Positions 1-9,020 of a stretch of DNA of 34,537 nt are shown one piece after another. Numbering within the stretch: the first letter of the stretch is position 1; every line of letters starts with the position of its first letter. The DNA lies in NCBI GenBank assembly GCA_900541645.1, contig UQKQ01000017.1, positions 1 to 34,537 of the forward strand, written 5' to 3'. Source of the stretch: an uncultured Collinsella sp. (GTDB lineage Bacteria; Actinomycetota; Coriobacteriia; Coriobacteriales; Coriobacteriaceae). Position numbers and translations under genes: made by a program. The notes beneath the pieces are model-generated. The model was given only the letters and a program-made list of their open reading frames with translations, searched no databases and was not told where the DNA came from.

Positions 1-314
1 GCGGGTGCATCGGCGGGATTCTCGCCAAAGAGGACCTCGATGCCCAGCGCTGCATGGCTCATGCTCTCGGCGTCCTTAAAGGTGTCCCAGCGCCGCAACT
101 GCTCAAAGCGGCCCATATCGTGTAGCAGGCCGCAAAGCCATGCCAGGTCAATATCTTCTGACGACCAGCCCTGCTCGCGTGCTACGGCATCGCATGCCTC
201 GGCCACGTGGTACGTATGCTCGATTTTGAGCGCGATGCGTGGGTTAGTGGCGTCGTAGGCATCGGTGTAGCTTTTGAAGGCCGCGCGCGTCCGGTCTCGA
301 TCGATAGCTGTCAT
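1..314 (-). CDS. HD-domain protein (partial, 3' end outside window)
   Basis: At least 104 residues of a reverse-strand gene whose start is in the window and whose end lies beyond position 1. The N-terminal part reads as an HD-superfamily metal-dependent phosphohydrolase: an early histidine in IEHTYHVAE, then the paired His-Asp in CGLLHDMGRFEQ at about residue 66, which in this family bind the catalytic metal. The ATG at 314 is preceded by AGGAAG at a good distance. The substrate cannot be told; family members hydrolyse nucleotides or phosphodiesters. It is transcribed away from azlC, so the 126 bp between them should carry divergent promoters. Confidence 0.8.
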   Translation of the reverse strand, partial: MTAIDRDRTRAAFKSYTDAYDATNPRIALKIEHTYHVAEACDAVAREQGWSSEDIDLAWLCGLLHDMGRFEQLRRWDTFKDAESMSHAALGIEVLFGENPADAP

Positions 315-440
315 AATGACTTCCTAAAAAGTTGTGTCTTTCGATCCGGTGGCAATTGTAGGTGAACTCGGTTGCTGTCGGATGATGATTCTGCCGTGTC
401 GCTACATGCGGCTCGGAGACCTTGTCAGGATGAGAAGCGT

Positions 441-1133
441 ATGGTGCTCAAAATCGTTAGAACCGTCTGGCCAGTGATGCTTACCTATGTTGCAATAGGC
501 GCGCCGTGCGGAATGATCATGGGGCAGACGGGAATGGAACCCTGGATGGTCTTTGCCCTGAGCAGCACGTTTGTGACGGGCAGCGGCCAGTTTATGATCT
601 GCAACCTGTGGCTGGCGGGCGTGCCTGCAGCATCGATCGTCGCGAGCGTTGCTGCCATCTCCTCGCGCTTTGCGCTTTACTCGGCATCGATCACGTCGCA
701 TCTGACGGGTGCCTCGAAGCGTCAGACGCTGGCTGTTGCCGCGACACTTACCGAGGAGGCATATGGCATCTCGCTTGCCAAGTTGGTTGAAGGGGAGGAT
801 TGGGGCCCGCGCGAGTCCTTTGTGCTCAACGTGATCCTTATCGCAACATGGGGCGTATCGTGTACGACGGGCGCCATCGTCGGTGCCGTTGTCGATGTTC
901 CCACCGCTATTGCGAGTTTCGTCTGCACGTCGCTCTTTATCTGTCTACTCTTTTCGCAGCGGCTGTCGCGCGGCAACGTTGTCGCGGCGGTTTCGGGCGC
1001 GGTGTCCGTCGCCGTATGCAAGTTCTTGGGCTTCACGAATATTGCCGTGCCGGCAAGCGTCGTGGTCGGCATTGCCATTGCGCTGGCGTGCGATGCTGTA
1101 TTAGACGGAAGAGGTGCCCGCGATGCCCGTTAA
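441..1133 (+). CDS. azlC: AzlC-family branched-chain amino acid exporter, large subunit
   Basis: A 230-residue hydrophobic protein of the AzlC family, the large membrane subunit of the two-part AzlCD exporter of branched-chain amino acids and analogues. The N-terminal part has the family pattern of small residues in the first helices (AIGAPCGMIMGQTG, then SSTFVTGSGQFM), followed by TLTEEAYGI near the middle. The ATG at 441 is chosen because GAGAAG precedes it and the protein then begins next to the first helix; an in-frame TTG at 372 would add 23 polar residues with no ribosome site. Its end overlaps azlD by 11 bp, so the two are translated together. Substrate is inferred from the family. Confidence 0.88.
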   Translation: MVLKIVRTVWPVMLTYVAIGAPCGMIMGQTGMEPWMVFALSSTFVTGSGQFMICNLWLAGVPAASIVASVAAISSRFALYSASITSHLTGASKRQTLAVAATLTEEAYGISLAKLVEGEDWGPRESFVLNVILIATWGVSCTTGAIVGAVVDVPTAIASFVCTSLFICLLFSQRLSRGNVVAAVSGAVSVAVCKFLGFTNIAVPASVVVGIAIALACDAVLDGRGARDAR

Positions 1134-1446
1134 CGAGTTCTTGGTTCTGTGGCTGTCGTCGTGGGCTGCTATCGCGTTCTTTCGCATCGCGCCGGCGTTT
1201 GCCTTGCGCGGGAGAACGCTGTCGCCCCGCATTACCGAGGCCCTGGGTTATATCCCGCCCGCTGCCTTTGCCGCGCTGGTCGCCAACGACTTGGTGAGCC
1301 CCGGCGCGTTCGACGTGGGACCCTGGCCTGCCTTGGTTCCCTGGATTGCGGCTGCCGGCGTCGTGGTCGTGGCGGTCAAGACAAAATCGATGCTTTGGTG
1401 CTGCGTCTCGGGCATCGTACTCTATATCGTCTTGAGCCTTATATAG
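1123..1446 (+). CDS. azlD: AzlD-family branched-chain amino acid exporter, small subunit
   Basis: A 107-residue protein with about four membrane segments, the normal size for AzlD. It carries the family-like SPRITEALGYIPPAAFAALVAND region after the first helix, and the C-terminal half is almost entirely hydrophobic. It starts inside the end of azlC, with GGAAGAGG 8 bases before the ATG at 1123; a GTG at 1114 is a poorer alternative. With AzlC it forms the exporter. No clear terminator follows; the next 150 bp leads to kdgT. Confidence 0.85.
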   Translation: MPVNEFLVLWLSSWAAIAFFRIAPAFALRGRTLSPRITEALGYIPPAAFAALVANDLVSPGAFDVGPWPALVPWIAAAGVVVVAVKTKSMLWCCVSGIVLYIVLSLI

Positions 1447-1596
1447 GGGTGGCGTCGCGGGCGCCGAATCTCGTTCCATCCCAACTTGTCGAATTTTTCA
1501 CCGAGCTGGTCTATTTCTTCTGGTACCATGGTCAAACTTTACTGTAGCAAAGCGTGACGTGGGCTTTTGTACCCCGTCAGCGGAAATGGGGGTTTC

Positions 1597-2619
1597 ATGG
1601 CACAGGAAGCAACCGCCAACGAGCAAAAGAAATTCAAGGTCCCGCGCATCCCGGGCGACATCATGATTTATCCGATGATCGTCGGTCTTTTGCTCAACAC
1701 CTTCTGCCCGCAGGTTTTTGAGATCGGCGGATTCTTTACGGCTGCCTGCCGCGGTGGCTCCAATACCATCGTCGCCGCGATCCTGCTGTTTGTGGGCGCC
1801 GGCATCAGCTTTAAGTCCACGCCGGGCGCTATCAAGACCGGCATCGTCGTGCTGATCCCCAAGCTGGTCGTCGCAGCGGCTCTCGGCCTGGGCGTGGCAT
1901 ATTTCTTTAACGACAACTTCCTGGGTCTGAGCTCCGTGTCTATCATCGGCGGCATCACGTTTTGCAACATGGCGCTCTATACGGGCATCATGGGCGAGTT
2001 CGGCGATGAGTCCGAGCAGGGCGCCGTCGGTATCCTGTTCTTTACGGCTGGCCCCGCCGTCACGATGATCATCCTCGGTGTTTCCGGCCTCGCCAACATT
2101 CCCATTGGCACCATTATCGGCTCCATCTTGCCACTCGTTATCGGCATGGTTCTGGGCAACCTGTTCCCGTTTATCAAGAACCTGCTGGTTCCCGGTGCCA
2201 ATCCCGCGATTGCCGTCATCGGATTTCAGCTCGGTGCGTCCATGAGCCTGTCGAGCTTTATCACCGGCGGTATTTCCGGCATCTTGCTGGGCCTTGTCAC
2301 GCTGTTTGTCGTCGGTCCCATCACCTTTGCGTTCGAGCGTCTGTGCGGCGGCAATGGCAAGGCCGCTGTGGCTTGCTCCACCATTGCCGGCACGGCTATG
2401 ACCACACCGGTTGCCCTCGCCGAGGTCGCACCGCGCTACGCCGAGCTTGCGCCCATCGCGTACGCTCAGATCGCCACCGCCGTTATCATCACGGCGATCA
2501 TGGCTCCGATTCTGACTGGCTGGGTCGACAAGAAGTTCTGCCAAGGCAAGGAGGATCTGTCGCCTGTCGGTGTCGAGGCCATAGAGGAGGCCGTCGCGAC
2601 TGACATCGATGGCGAGTAG
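1597..2619 (+). CDS. kdgT: KdgT-type 2-keto-3-deoxygluconate permease
   Basis: A 340-residue, roughly ten-helix transporter matching the KdgT family, which imports 2-keto-3-deoxygluconate (a pectin and uronate breakdown product) by proton symport. Family features include the start IPGDIMIYPMIVGLLLNTFCP, the glycine-rich GGITFCNMALYTGIMGEFGD, and GTAMTTPVALAEVAP near the end. The ATG at 1597 has GGGGG six bases upstream and is preferred to an in-frame TTG at 1567. No kdgK/kdgA genes adjoin it, so this is a stand-alone uptake gene here. Strong hairpins follow its end at 2669-2746. Confidence 0.88.
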   Translation: MAQEATANEQKKFKVPRIPGDIMIYPMIVGLLLNTFCPQVFEIGGFFTAACRGGSNTIVAAILLFVGAGISFKSTPGAIKTGIVVLIPKLVVAAALGLGVAYFFNDNFLGLSSVSIIGGITFCNMALYTGIMGEFGDESEQGAVGILFFTAGPAVTMIILGVSGLANIPIGTIIGSILPLVIGMVLGNLFPFIKNLLVPGANPAIAVIGFQLGASMSLSSFITGGISGILLGLVTLFVVGPITFAFERLCGGNGKAAVACSTIAGTAMTTPVALAEVAPRYAELAPIAYAQIATAVIITAIMAPILTGWVDKKFCQGKEDLSPVGVEAIEEAVATDIDGE

Positions 2620-2668
2620 CAATCGATACCCATCAATGATGCCGGCGTGTGCAATTCGCGCCGTATGG

Positions 2669-2708
2669 GCGCCCGAACAGAAACTGTTTTGCAGTGATGT
2701 TCGGGCGC
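2669..2708 (+). terminator. Long hairpin downstream of kdgT
   Basis: GCGCCCGAACA (2669-2679) pairs exactly with TGTTCGGGCGC (2698-2708). A second small stem, ACTG/CAGT, lies in the loop. It is followed by a pyrimidine-rich but not pure T tract. Likely a terminator or mRNA 3' stabiliser for kdgT. Confidence 0.55.
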
Positions 2709-2719
2709 TCTGCTATTAT

Positions 2720-2754
2720 CCCCTTTACCCCTGTGGAGTAAAGGGGTGTTTATT
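2720..2754 (+). terminator. Candidate rho-independent terminator
   Basis: CCCCTTTAC (2720-2728) pairs with GTAAAGGGG (2738-2746), nine bases each side of a nine-base loop, and is followed by TGTTTATT. It lies just after the first kdgT hairpin and about 60 bp before the GGDEF gene, so it may insulate the two. Confidence 0.55.
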
Positions 2755-2809
2755 GCCCTGATTCGAATTGGGCGATTCTGACCACTTGGGTATTGAAGGG
2801 ATGGCGCTA

Positions 2810-3952
2810 GTGGTTAAGGCACTCAAGATTGAGATATTCGTGCTATGCATGATTGTTCTTATCGGGCTTGCCGTGCGAAGTCGTCGCTCCTTGTTCTCGA
2901 GCACCCAGCAGCTATTGTTTAGCATGCTTGGCTACACCTCTGCCGCGTACATATTATTCGATATGATCTGGACGCTTTCGGACGGTGTGGACGGCACGTT
3001 GGGCATTGCTGCCAACTGGATTTCCAACGCGGTTTCGTTTTCGCTCTTTGCTATCGCGTGTCTCATTTGGTTTATCTATTCCGAGACGGTGCAGGGTTCT
3101 CGCCTTTTGACCTCGCGCTATAGGGTGGTGCTTGTAGCGTTGCCTACGGCTCTGGTGGTCGTGCTGGCGTTTACCAGTTACTGGACGCACGCCCTGTTCT
3201 ATATCGATTCGCAGGGCGTGTATCGTCGCGGCTTTGCCTATATGATCCAGCCCATCGTCAGCTACTGTTACGTTATACATACGTCCCTGCATGCATTTGT
3301 GCAATCTCGCAGGGTCGAGAGCCTGCAGACGAAGGCCATCTATCGAACCTTGGCGTTTTTCGCCATTCCGGCCCTGGTGGGCGGTACCTTTCAGGTCGTA
3401 TACTCGGTGCCCGGCCTTTGTGTCGGCATAATGATTAGCATGTTGCTGCTCTACATCATCTACCAGGAGCAGCTCATCTCGACCGACCCGTTGACTGGAC
3501 TTAACAATCGCAACCGTTTTGAGACCTATATGCTGTCGCTCTTCTCAAATGTGGATCAGGCCGAAGATGTATATCTGCTTATGATGGACGCCGACGGCTT
3601 TAAGCAGATTAACGATCGCTATGGGCATGTGGAGGGCGACCACGCTCTTCAGGTCATATCCGCTGCGCTCAAAGAAGTCTGCTCGGCGTCTGGCGGCTTT
3701 ATCGCACGTTATGGTGGCGATGAGTTCGTGGTGCTCCAAAAGGCAGTGGCGGAACAGGATATCATGCATCTGTGCGCGACAATCAACGATGAGCTCGCGC
3801 GCGCCGAGGTTCCGTATCTGTTGCGGATGTCCATCGGCTACGCACGGGTCGGTGATGGCGTCGATACCTGGCAAGACTTGCTTCGTGCTGCCGACGCGGA
3901 GCTCTACCGCGTAAAGCGCGAGAAGAAGAAAGCCGGCGCCCAGATACGCTAG
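2810..3952 (+). CDS. Membrane-anchored GGDEF-domain diguanylate cyclase
   Basis: About 380 residues. The N-terminal 220 hold some six hydrophobic segments, a membrane sensor of no recognised type. The C-terminal 160 are a GGDEF domain: TDPLTGLNNRNRF at its start, MDADGFKQINDRYGH for metal and GTP binding, then an intact RYGGDEF near residue 302 and a C-terminal ADAELYRVKR. An intact GGDEF predicts synthesis of cyclic di-GMP. The allosteric RxxD site normally found five residues before GGDEF is absent (the place reads ASGG), so product inhibition through that site is not expected. Start is uncertain: AAGGG fits the GTG at 2810; the ATG at 2801 abuts it and a TTG at 2768 is possible. Confidence 0.88.
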   Translation: MVKALKIEIFVLCMIVLIGLAVRSRRSLFSSTQQLLFSMLGYTSAAYILFDMIWTLSDGVDGTLGIAANWISNAVSFSLFAIACLIWFIYSETVQGSRLLTSRYRVVLVALPTALVVVLAFTSYWTHALFYIDSQGVYRRGFAYMIQPIVSYCYVIHTSLHAFVQSRRVESLQTKAIYRTLAFFAIPALVGGTFQVVYSVPGLCVGIMISMLLLYIIYQEQLISTDPLTGLNNRNRFETYMLSLFSNVDQAEDVYLLMMDADGFKQINDRYGHVEGDHALQVISAALKEVCSASGGFIARYGGDEFVVLQKAVAEQDIMHLCATINDELARAEVPYLLRMSIGYARVGDGVDTWQDLLRAADAELYRVKREKKKAGAQIR

Positions 3953-3994
3953 AAAAAGGGCGCACGCTGGCGGGCGTGGCGGCCCTCGGCTCTC
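3953..3994 (-). terminator. Reverse-strand terminator for the EamA transporter gene
   Basis: Read on the reverse strand, an imperfect GC stem (GGGCCGCCACG against CGTGCGCCC with two bulges) is followed by TTTTTC. It lies immediately beyond the stop codon of the convergent GGDEF gene and about 60 bp past the EamA stop, so it can end the EamA transcript. Confidence 0.6.
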
Positions 3995-4052
3995 CGATGT
4001 ACTCCATTAAGCTAAAGCATGTGAACCCCCTCTGCTAAATAGGGGTAGTTCG

Positions 4053-4988
4053 TTAGACCTTTTTGGGCCTGTTGACAATGATGATGCCGCCGCAGACCAA
4101 GAGCAGAGCCACCATGACGGTGACGGGGCTCGTGCCAGCACCCTCGCCGAGCAGCAGCGCGCTCAGCAGTACGCCAAAGACCGGGTTCATAAACCCAAAG
4201 ACCGAGACGCGGCTGACGGGGTTGACGGCAAGCAGGCGCGACCACAGCGAGTAGGCGACCGCGGAGATAAGCGCCATGTAGATGATGAGCACGATGGCGG
4301 GGACAATCGCCGTGGGGGAGAGCGCGCCACCCATCAAAAAGCCGATGGCGGTGAGGACCAGGCCGCCGACCAAGAACTGCCACCCGGCAAGCAAGACGCC
4401 GTCGTGCTTGCGCGAGAAGATGCCGATCAGGCAGGTCGAAAGAGCACCCGCGACAGTGGAGGCTAGGATAAAGCCCTCGCCATCGAGCCTGAAGCCAAAG
4501 GTGCCATCTGCGCCCGAGAGGTTGACGAGCGCGACGCCGGCAAAGCCCAGCGCACAGCCAAGCACCTTGGCCGTATCGAGCTTCTCGGTGTGAAATGCCA
4601 GGGCGGCAAAGAGGATTGCGAGGAAGTTGGCGCTGGCCTCGATGATGGAGCTCGACATGGCGCTGGCGCGCGAGAGGCCCAGATAGAAAAAGAAGTACTG
4701 CCCGATAGTCTGGAAGAGTGACAGGATGCAGATGGGCTTGATATCGCGTACCTGTGGGACGAGCGGACGGCGCTGGGCCACGCTCATGCCAACAACGACC
4801 AGCATGCCGGCAAGGGTGAAGCGCAGACCCGCGAAGAGCAGCTGCGAGGCGCTGTCGTGCGTGGGAATGCCAAAGAGCGCGTAGCCGATCTTGATGCAGG
4901 GGAAGGCGGAGCCCCAGAGCGCGCAGCAAACGAGACAGCCCAGGATGAGTCCGGGCAGGGTGGCGAGATACGGCTTGCGGCTTTCCAT
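4053..4988 (-). CDS. EamA/DMT-family transporter
   Basis: A 311-residue protein with ten predicted membrane helices in two homologous five-helix halves, the layout of EamA drug/metabolite transporters (RhaT/YdcZ-like carriers and exporters). Visible family features are LGCLVCCALWGSAFPCIKIG in the first helix, the SRASAMSSSIIEASANFLAILFAALAF segment closing repeat one, and MNPVFGVLLSALLLGE in repeat two. AGGAGAAGGAC precedes the ATG at 4988. The substrate is unknown; many relatives export amino acids or metabolites. It lies 25 bp beyond the purL terminator on the same strand, so expression depends on read-through or a promoter within about 100 bp. Confidence 0.88.
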   Translation of the reverse strand: MESRKPYLATLPGLILGCLVCCALWGSAFPCIKIGYALFGIPTHDSASQLLFAGLRFTLAGMLVVVGMSVAQRRPLVPQVRDIKPICILSLFQTIGQYFFFYLGLSRASAMSSSIIEASANFLAILFAALAFHTEKLDTAKVLGCALGFAGVALVNLSGADGTFGFRLDGEGFILASTVAGALSTCLIGIFSRKHDGVLLAGWQFLVGGLVLTAIGFLMGGALSPTAIVPAIVLIIYMALISAVAYSLWSRLLAVNPVSRVSVFGFMNPVFGVLLSALLLGEGAGTSPVTVMVALLLVCGGIIIVNRPKKV

Positions 4989-5013
4989 GATGTCCTTCTC
5001 CTATACGCGCAAA

Positions 5014-5051
5014 GCAAAAAAGAACCCGCCACCGGGCGTGCCGGTGGCGGG
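5014..5051 (-). terminator. Strong rho-independent terminator of purL
   Basis: Reverse-strand hairpin of 11 perfect base pairs (5041-5051 with 5025-5035) and a five-base loop, followed by TTCTTTTTTGC. It lies 39 bp after the purL stop codon and only 25 bp before the EamA start. Confidence 0.9.
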
Positions 5052-5089
5052 TGTTGTTACCCGAGGGGATTGTACCCGATGGGAAAGCT

Positions 5090-8000
5090 TTAAGCGAAGT
5101 AGGCTACGCCGCTCTCAAAGATCGGCATGAACTTATCGCCGGGGACATGCTCGGGCACGTTGCGGTACAGGTTGTCGCCGCGACGCTCGGCATGGCCCAT
5201 CTTGCCCAGGACGCGGCCGTCGGGGCTCGTGATGCCCTCGATGGCGAGTGCGGAGCCGTTGGGGTTGACGGAAAGGTCCATGCTGGGCTTGCCGTCCTCG
5301 CCCACGTACTGCGTGGCGACCTGGCCGTTGGCGATCAGCTGGGCGAGCACCTCGTCATTGGCGACAAAGCGGCCCTCGCCGTGGCTGATGGCGACGGTGT
5401 AGGGGTCGTCGAGGCTGCACTGCGACAGCCACGGGGACAGGTTGGACGAGATGCGGGTGCGCACCAGGCGGCTCTGATGGCGACCGATGGTGTTGAACGT
5501 CAGCGTGGGCGCATCGGGCGTGGCGTCGACGATGTCACCGTAGGGCACCAGGCCGAGCTTGACCAGGGCCTGGAAGCCGTTGCAGATGCCCAGCATCAGG
5601 CCGTCGCGGGCCTTGAGCAGGTCGCGGACTGCCTCGGTGACCTCGGGAGCGCGGAAGAACGCCGTGATGAATTTGGCGGAGCCGTCGGGCTCGTCACCGC
5701 CCGAGAAGCCGCCGGGGATCATGACGATCTGGCTTTGGCGGATGCGACGGGCAAGCTCGTGGGTGCTCTCGGCGACGGCCTCGGGCGTGAGGTTGTTGAT
5801 CACGAAGGTGTCGGCCTCGGCACCGGCGGCGCGGAAGGCGCGGGCGCTGTCGTACTCGCAGTTGTTGCCGGGGAAGACGGGGATAATCACGCGCGGGCGG
5901 GCGATCTTGGCGCCGCCGTACACGTGGATATCCTTGGCGCGATAGTCGACGGTCTCGACCTCGGGCTGCTCGCCGGTGCTGCGGTAGGCAAAGACGCCCT
6001 CGATGCCGCTCTCCCAGGCCTCTTGGAGCTCGGAGAGCTCGATGACCTCGGAGCCGGTGTCGATGACATAGCCCTCGACGGTGGTGCCCAGTGGCTCGAC
6101 GACAACGCCGTCGGCGACCTCGGGCAGCTCGGCATCCTCTGCAAGCTCAACGATAAAGCTGCCGTAGAGCGGGGTGAAGAGGCTCTCCACGTCCACGTCC
6201 TCGGCAAGCTCGATGCCGATCTGGTTACCGACGCACATCTTAAAGAGGCTCTCGGCGCCGCAGCCGTAGCCGGGCGTGGAGACGGCCAGGGCGTCGCCGG
6301 TAGCAGTGAGCGCTTCGACGGCGTCAAACGCGGCGAGCAGCTGCTGAGCGTCGGGGCGGTAGTCCTCGCCGTAGGTGGCGGGGGCGATGCGGACGACGCG
6401 GTGCGTCAGGCCCTTAAACTCGGGCGAGACGGCGCGGGCGGCCTTGCCCACGGCCACGGCGAAGCTGATGAGGGTCGGCGGAACGTTGAGCTCGCCGGCC
6501 TCGTCCTCAAAGGAGCCGCTCATGGAATCCTTGCCGCCGATGGCGCCGGCGCCCAGGTCGACCTGGGCCATAAGGGCGCCCAGGACGGCTGCCATGGGCT
6601 TGCCCCAGCGCTCGGCCTCGGTGCGCAAGCGCTCAAAGTATTCCTGGAAGGAGAGATAGGCGCGCTTGTGCTCAAAGCCGGCGGCCACGAGCTTGGCGAT
6701 TGACTCAACCACGGACAGGTAGGCGCCCGCAAACTGGTCGGCCTCCATCAGGTAGGGGTTGAAGCCCCATGCCATGGCGCTCGCCGTGGTGGTCTCGCCG
6801 TCCACGGGGAACTTGGCGACCATGGCCGAGCTGGGGGTGAGCTGCGTCTTGCCGCCAAAGGGCATGAGCACGGTCGCGGCACCGATGGTGGAGTCAAAGC
6901 GCTCGGAAAGGCCCTTGTTGGAGGCGACGTTGAGGTCGGTGACCAGCGAGGTCATGCGCTCGGCAAGCGTGGTGCCGGCCCAACTGGGCTGCCACACGCT
7001 GCGGGCGCACACGTGGGCGACCTGGTGCTTGGGCGCGCCGTTAGAGTTGAGGAACTCACGGGACAGGTCGACGATGGCGACGCCGTTCCAGGCCATGCGC
7101 ATGCGCGGCTCGGCGGTAACCTCGGCGATTACGGTCGCCTCCAGGTTCTCCTCGGCGGCGTAGCCCATGAACTCCTCGACGTCACCGTCGGCGACGGCGC
7201 AGGCCATACGCTCCTGGGACTCGGAGATGGCGAGCTCGGTGCCGTCCAAGCCGTCGTACTTCTTGGTCACGGTGTCCAGGTCGACATACAGGCCGTCGGC
7301 AAGCTCGCCCACGGCGACCGAGACGCCGCCGGCGCCAAAGTCGTTGCAGCGCTTGATCAGGCGGCAGGCATCGCCGCGGCGGAACAGGCGCTGCAGTTTG
7401 CGCTCGACCGGGGCGTTGCCCTTCTGGACCTCGGCACCAGAGGTCTCGATGGACTCGGTGTTCTGGGTCTTGGAGGAGCCGGTGGCACCGCCGATGCCGT
7501 CACGGCCGGTGCGGCCACCCAGCAGGATGATCTTGTCGGTGGGGGCGGGGCACTCGCGGCGCACGTGGTTTGCCGGGGTAGCGCCCACGACGGCACCGAC
7601 CTCCATGCGCTTGGCCACGTAGCCGGGGTGATAGAGCTCGTTGACCTGGCCGGTGGCAAGGCCGATTTGGTTGCCGTAGCTGGAGTAGCCGGCGGCAGCG
7701 GTGGTTACGAGCTTGCGCTGCGGCAGCTTGCCCTCGAGCGTCTCGGACACGGGGACGGTGGGGTCGCCGGCGCCGGTGACACGCATGGCCTGGTACACGT
7801 AGCTGCGGCCCGAGAGCGGGTCGCGGATGGCGCCGCCCACGCAGGTGGCGGCACCGCCGAAGGGCTCAATCTCGGTCGGGTGGTTGTGGGTCTCGTTCTT
7901 AAAGAGGAACAGCCAGTCCTGGTCCTCGCCATCGACATCGACCTTTACCTTGACGGTGCAGGCGTTGATCTCCTCGGATTCGTCGACATCGGTCATGACG

Positions 8001-8836
8001 CCGGTCTTCTTGAGGTACTTGGCGCCGATGGTGCCCATGTCCATGAGGCAGACGGGCTTAGCGTCGCGGCCGAGTTCGTGGCGCATCTCCATGTAGCGGT
8101 CGAAGGCCTGCTGCACCACGGCGTCGTCGATCGTCACGTCGTCCAGGACGGTGCCGAAGGTGGTGTGGCGGCAGTGGTCGGACCAGTAGGTGTCGATCAC
8201 ACGGATCTCGGTGATGGTGGGGTCGCGGTCCTCATCGCGGAAGTACTGCTGGCAGAAGGCGATGTCCGCCTCGTCCATGGCAAGGCCGCGCTCGGAGATA
8301 AAGGCGGCAAGGCCGGCTTCGTCGAGCTCGCGGAAACCGTCGAGCACCTCGACGGGCTGGGGCTCGGGGGTCTCCATGTACAGCGTCTCGGGCAGGTCGA
8401 GTGAGGCGATGCGCGCCTCGACGGGGTTCACCACGTAGTGCTTGATGGCATCGATGGCGGCCTCGTCCAGAGCGCCCGAGATCATATAGACCTTGGCGGA
8501 GCGCACGGCGGGGCGCTCGCCCTGGCTGATGAGCTGCACGCACTCGCTGGCGGAGTCGGCGCGCTGGTCAAACTGGCCAGGCAGGAATTCGACGGCAAAG
8601 ACGGCGCCATCGCTTGCGGGGAGCTCGTCGTAGGTCACATCGACCTGGGGCTCGCTAAAGACGGTCGGCACGCAGGAGCGGAAAAGCTCTTCGTCGATGC
8701 CCTCGACGTCGTAGCGGTTTATGATCCTCAGGGCCTCGATGCCCTTGATGCCGAGAATTTCGGTCAGCTCGCCCTTGAGCTGCTGAGCCTCGACGTCGAA
8801 CCCGGGTTTCTTCTCCACGTAGATACGAGAGACCAT
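5090..8836 (-). CDS. purL: Phosphoribosylformylglycinamidine synthase, PurL with fused glutaminase domain
   Basis: A 1248-residue FGAM synthase, catalysing the ATP- and glutamine-dependent conversion of FGAR to FGAM in purine synthesis. The synthase part shows ETHNHPTEIEPFGGAATCVGG and GGRTGRDGIGGATGS, typical of the PurM-like ATP-binding fold. A class I glutamine amidotransferase domain begins near residue 990 (VFPGNNCEYDSA). Its nucleophile lies in GICNGFQ (Cys about 1085) and the catalytic His/Glu in GHAERR (about 1215-1217), so glutaminase and synthase are one chain instead of the PurS/PurL/PurQ trio. The ATG at 8836 has AGGA just upstream; an earlier in-frame ATG at 8944 would add 36 unrelated residues. 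No other pur gene adjoins it. Confidence 0.96.
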   Translation of the reverse strand: MVSRIYVEKKPGFDVEAQQLKGELTEILGIKGIEALRIINRYDVEGIDEELFRSCVPTVFSEPQVDVTYDELPASDGAVFAVEFLPGQFDQRADSASECVQLISQGERPAVRSAKVYMISGALDEAAIDAIKHYVVNPVEARIASLDLPETLYMETPEPQPVEVLDGFRELDEAGLAAFISERGLAMDEADIAFCQQYFRDEDRDPTITEIRVIDTYWSDHCRHTTFGTVLDDVTIDDAVVQQAFDRYMEMRHELGRDAKPVCLMDMGTIGAKYLKKTGVMTDVDESEEINACTVKVKVDVDGEDQDWLFLFKNETHNHPTEIEPFGGAATCVGGAIRDPLSGRSYVYQAMRVTGAGDPTVPVSETLEGKLPQRKLVTTAAAGYSSYGNQIGLATGQVNELYHPGYVAKRMEVGAVVGATPANHVRRECPAPTDKIILLGGRTGRDGIGGATGSSKTQNTESIETSGAEVQKGNAPVERKLQRLFRRGDACRLIKRCNDFGAGGVSVAVGELADGLYVDLDTVTKKYDGLDGTELAISESQERMACAVADGDVEEFMGYAAEENLEATVIAEVTAEPRMRMAWNGVAIVDLSREFLNSNGAPKHQVAHVCARSVWQPSWAGTTLAERMTSLVTDLNVASNKGLSERFDSTIGAATVLMPFGGKTQLTPSSAMVAKFPVDGETTTASAMAWGFNPYLMEADQFAGAYLSVVESIAKLVAAGFEHKRAYLSFQEYFERLRTEAERWGKPMAAVLGALMAQVDLGAGAIGGKDSMSGSFEDEAGELNVPPTLISFAVAVGKAARAVSPEFKGLTHRVVRIAPATYGEDYRPDAQQLLAAFDAVEALTATGDALAVSTPGYGCGAESLFKMCVGNQIGIELAEDVDVESLFTPLYGSFIVELAEDAELPEVADGVVVEPLGTTVEGYVIDTGSEVIELSELQEAWESGIEGVFAYRSTGEQPEVETVDYRAKDIHVYGGAKIARPRVIIPVFPGNNCEYDSARAFRAAGAEADTFVINNLTPEAVAESTHELARRIRQSQIVMIPGGFSGGDEPDGSAKFITAFFRAPEVTEAVRDLLKARDGLMLGICNGFQALVKLGLVPYGDIVDATPDAPTLTFNTIGRHQSRLVRTRISSNLSPWLSQCSLDDPYTVAISHGEGRFVANDEVLAQLIANGQVATQYVGEDGKPSMDLSVNPNGSALAIEGITSPDGRVLGKMGHAERRGDNLYRNVPEHVPGDKFMPIFESGVAYFA

Positions 8837-9020
8837 TGGTTCCTGCCTTCCTGATCGGTTGGGCGTACGGTACGGTATGCGGCAGCGGTCGGTTTGCGGG
8901 GCCTGCCCTGCGGTCGCCTTGAGCCACATGTTTGTAAACCTCACTATGATACGACAGCTCGCGGCGCGTTGAGGACGGCGAGGGTGCTACAGTGAAGCGC
9001 AAACAAGAGAAAGGCATCAC

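Noticed and set aside
3960..4040. Reverse-strand sequence resembling the D-arm region of a tRNA (TTTAGCTTAATGG)
   Set aside because: No anticodon stem, T arm or acceptor pairing could be built around it.
5014..5089. Riboswitch between purL and the EamA gene
   Set aside because: The hairpin with its T tract is a plain terminator of purL; no aptamer-like conserved structure lies before it.
5051..6703. Long open frame on the forward strand opposite purL (550 codons), and a similar one at 7013-8404
   Set aside because: Composition is low-complexity Gly/Ala/Asp/Val, with no family resemblance. It is the mirror of a GC-rich gene whose purL product has full active-site motifs on the other strand.
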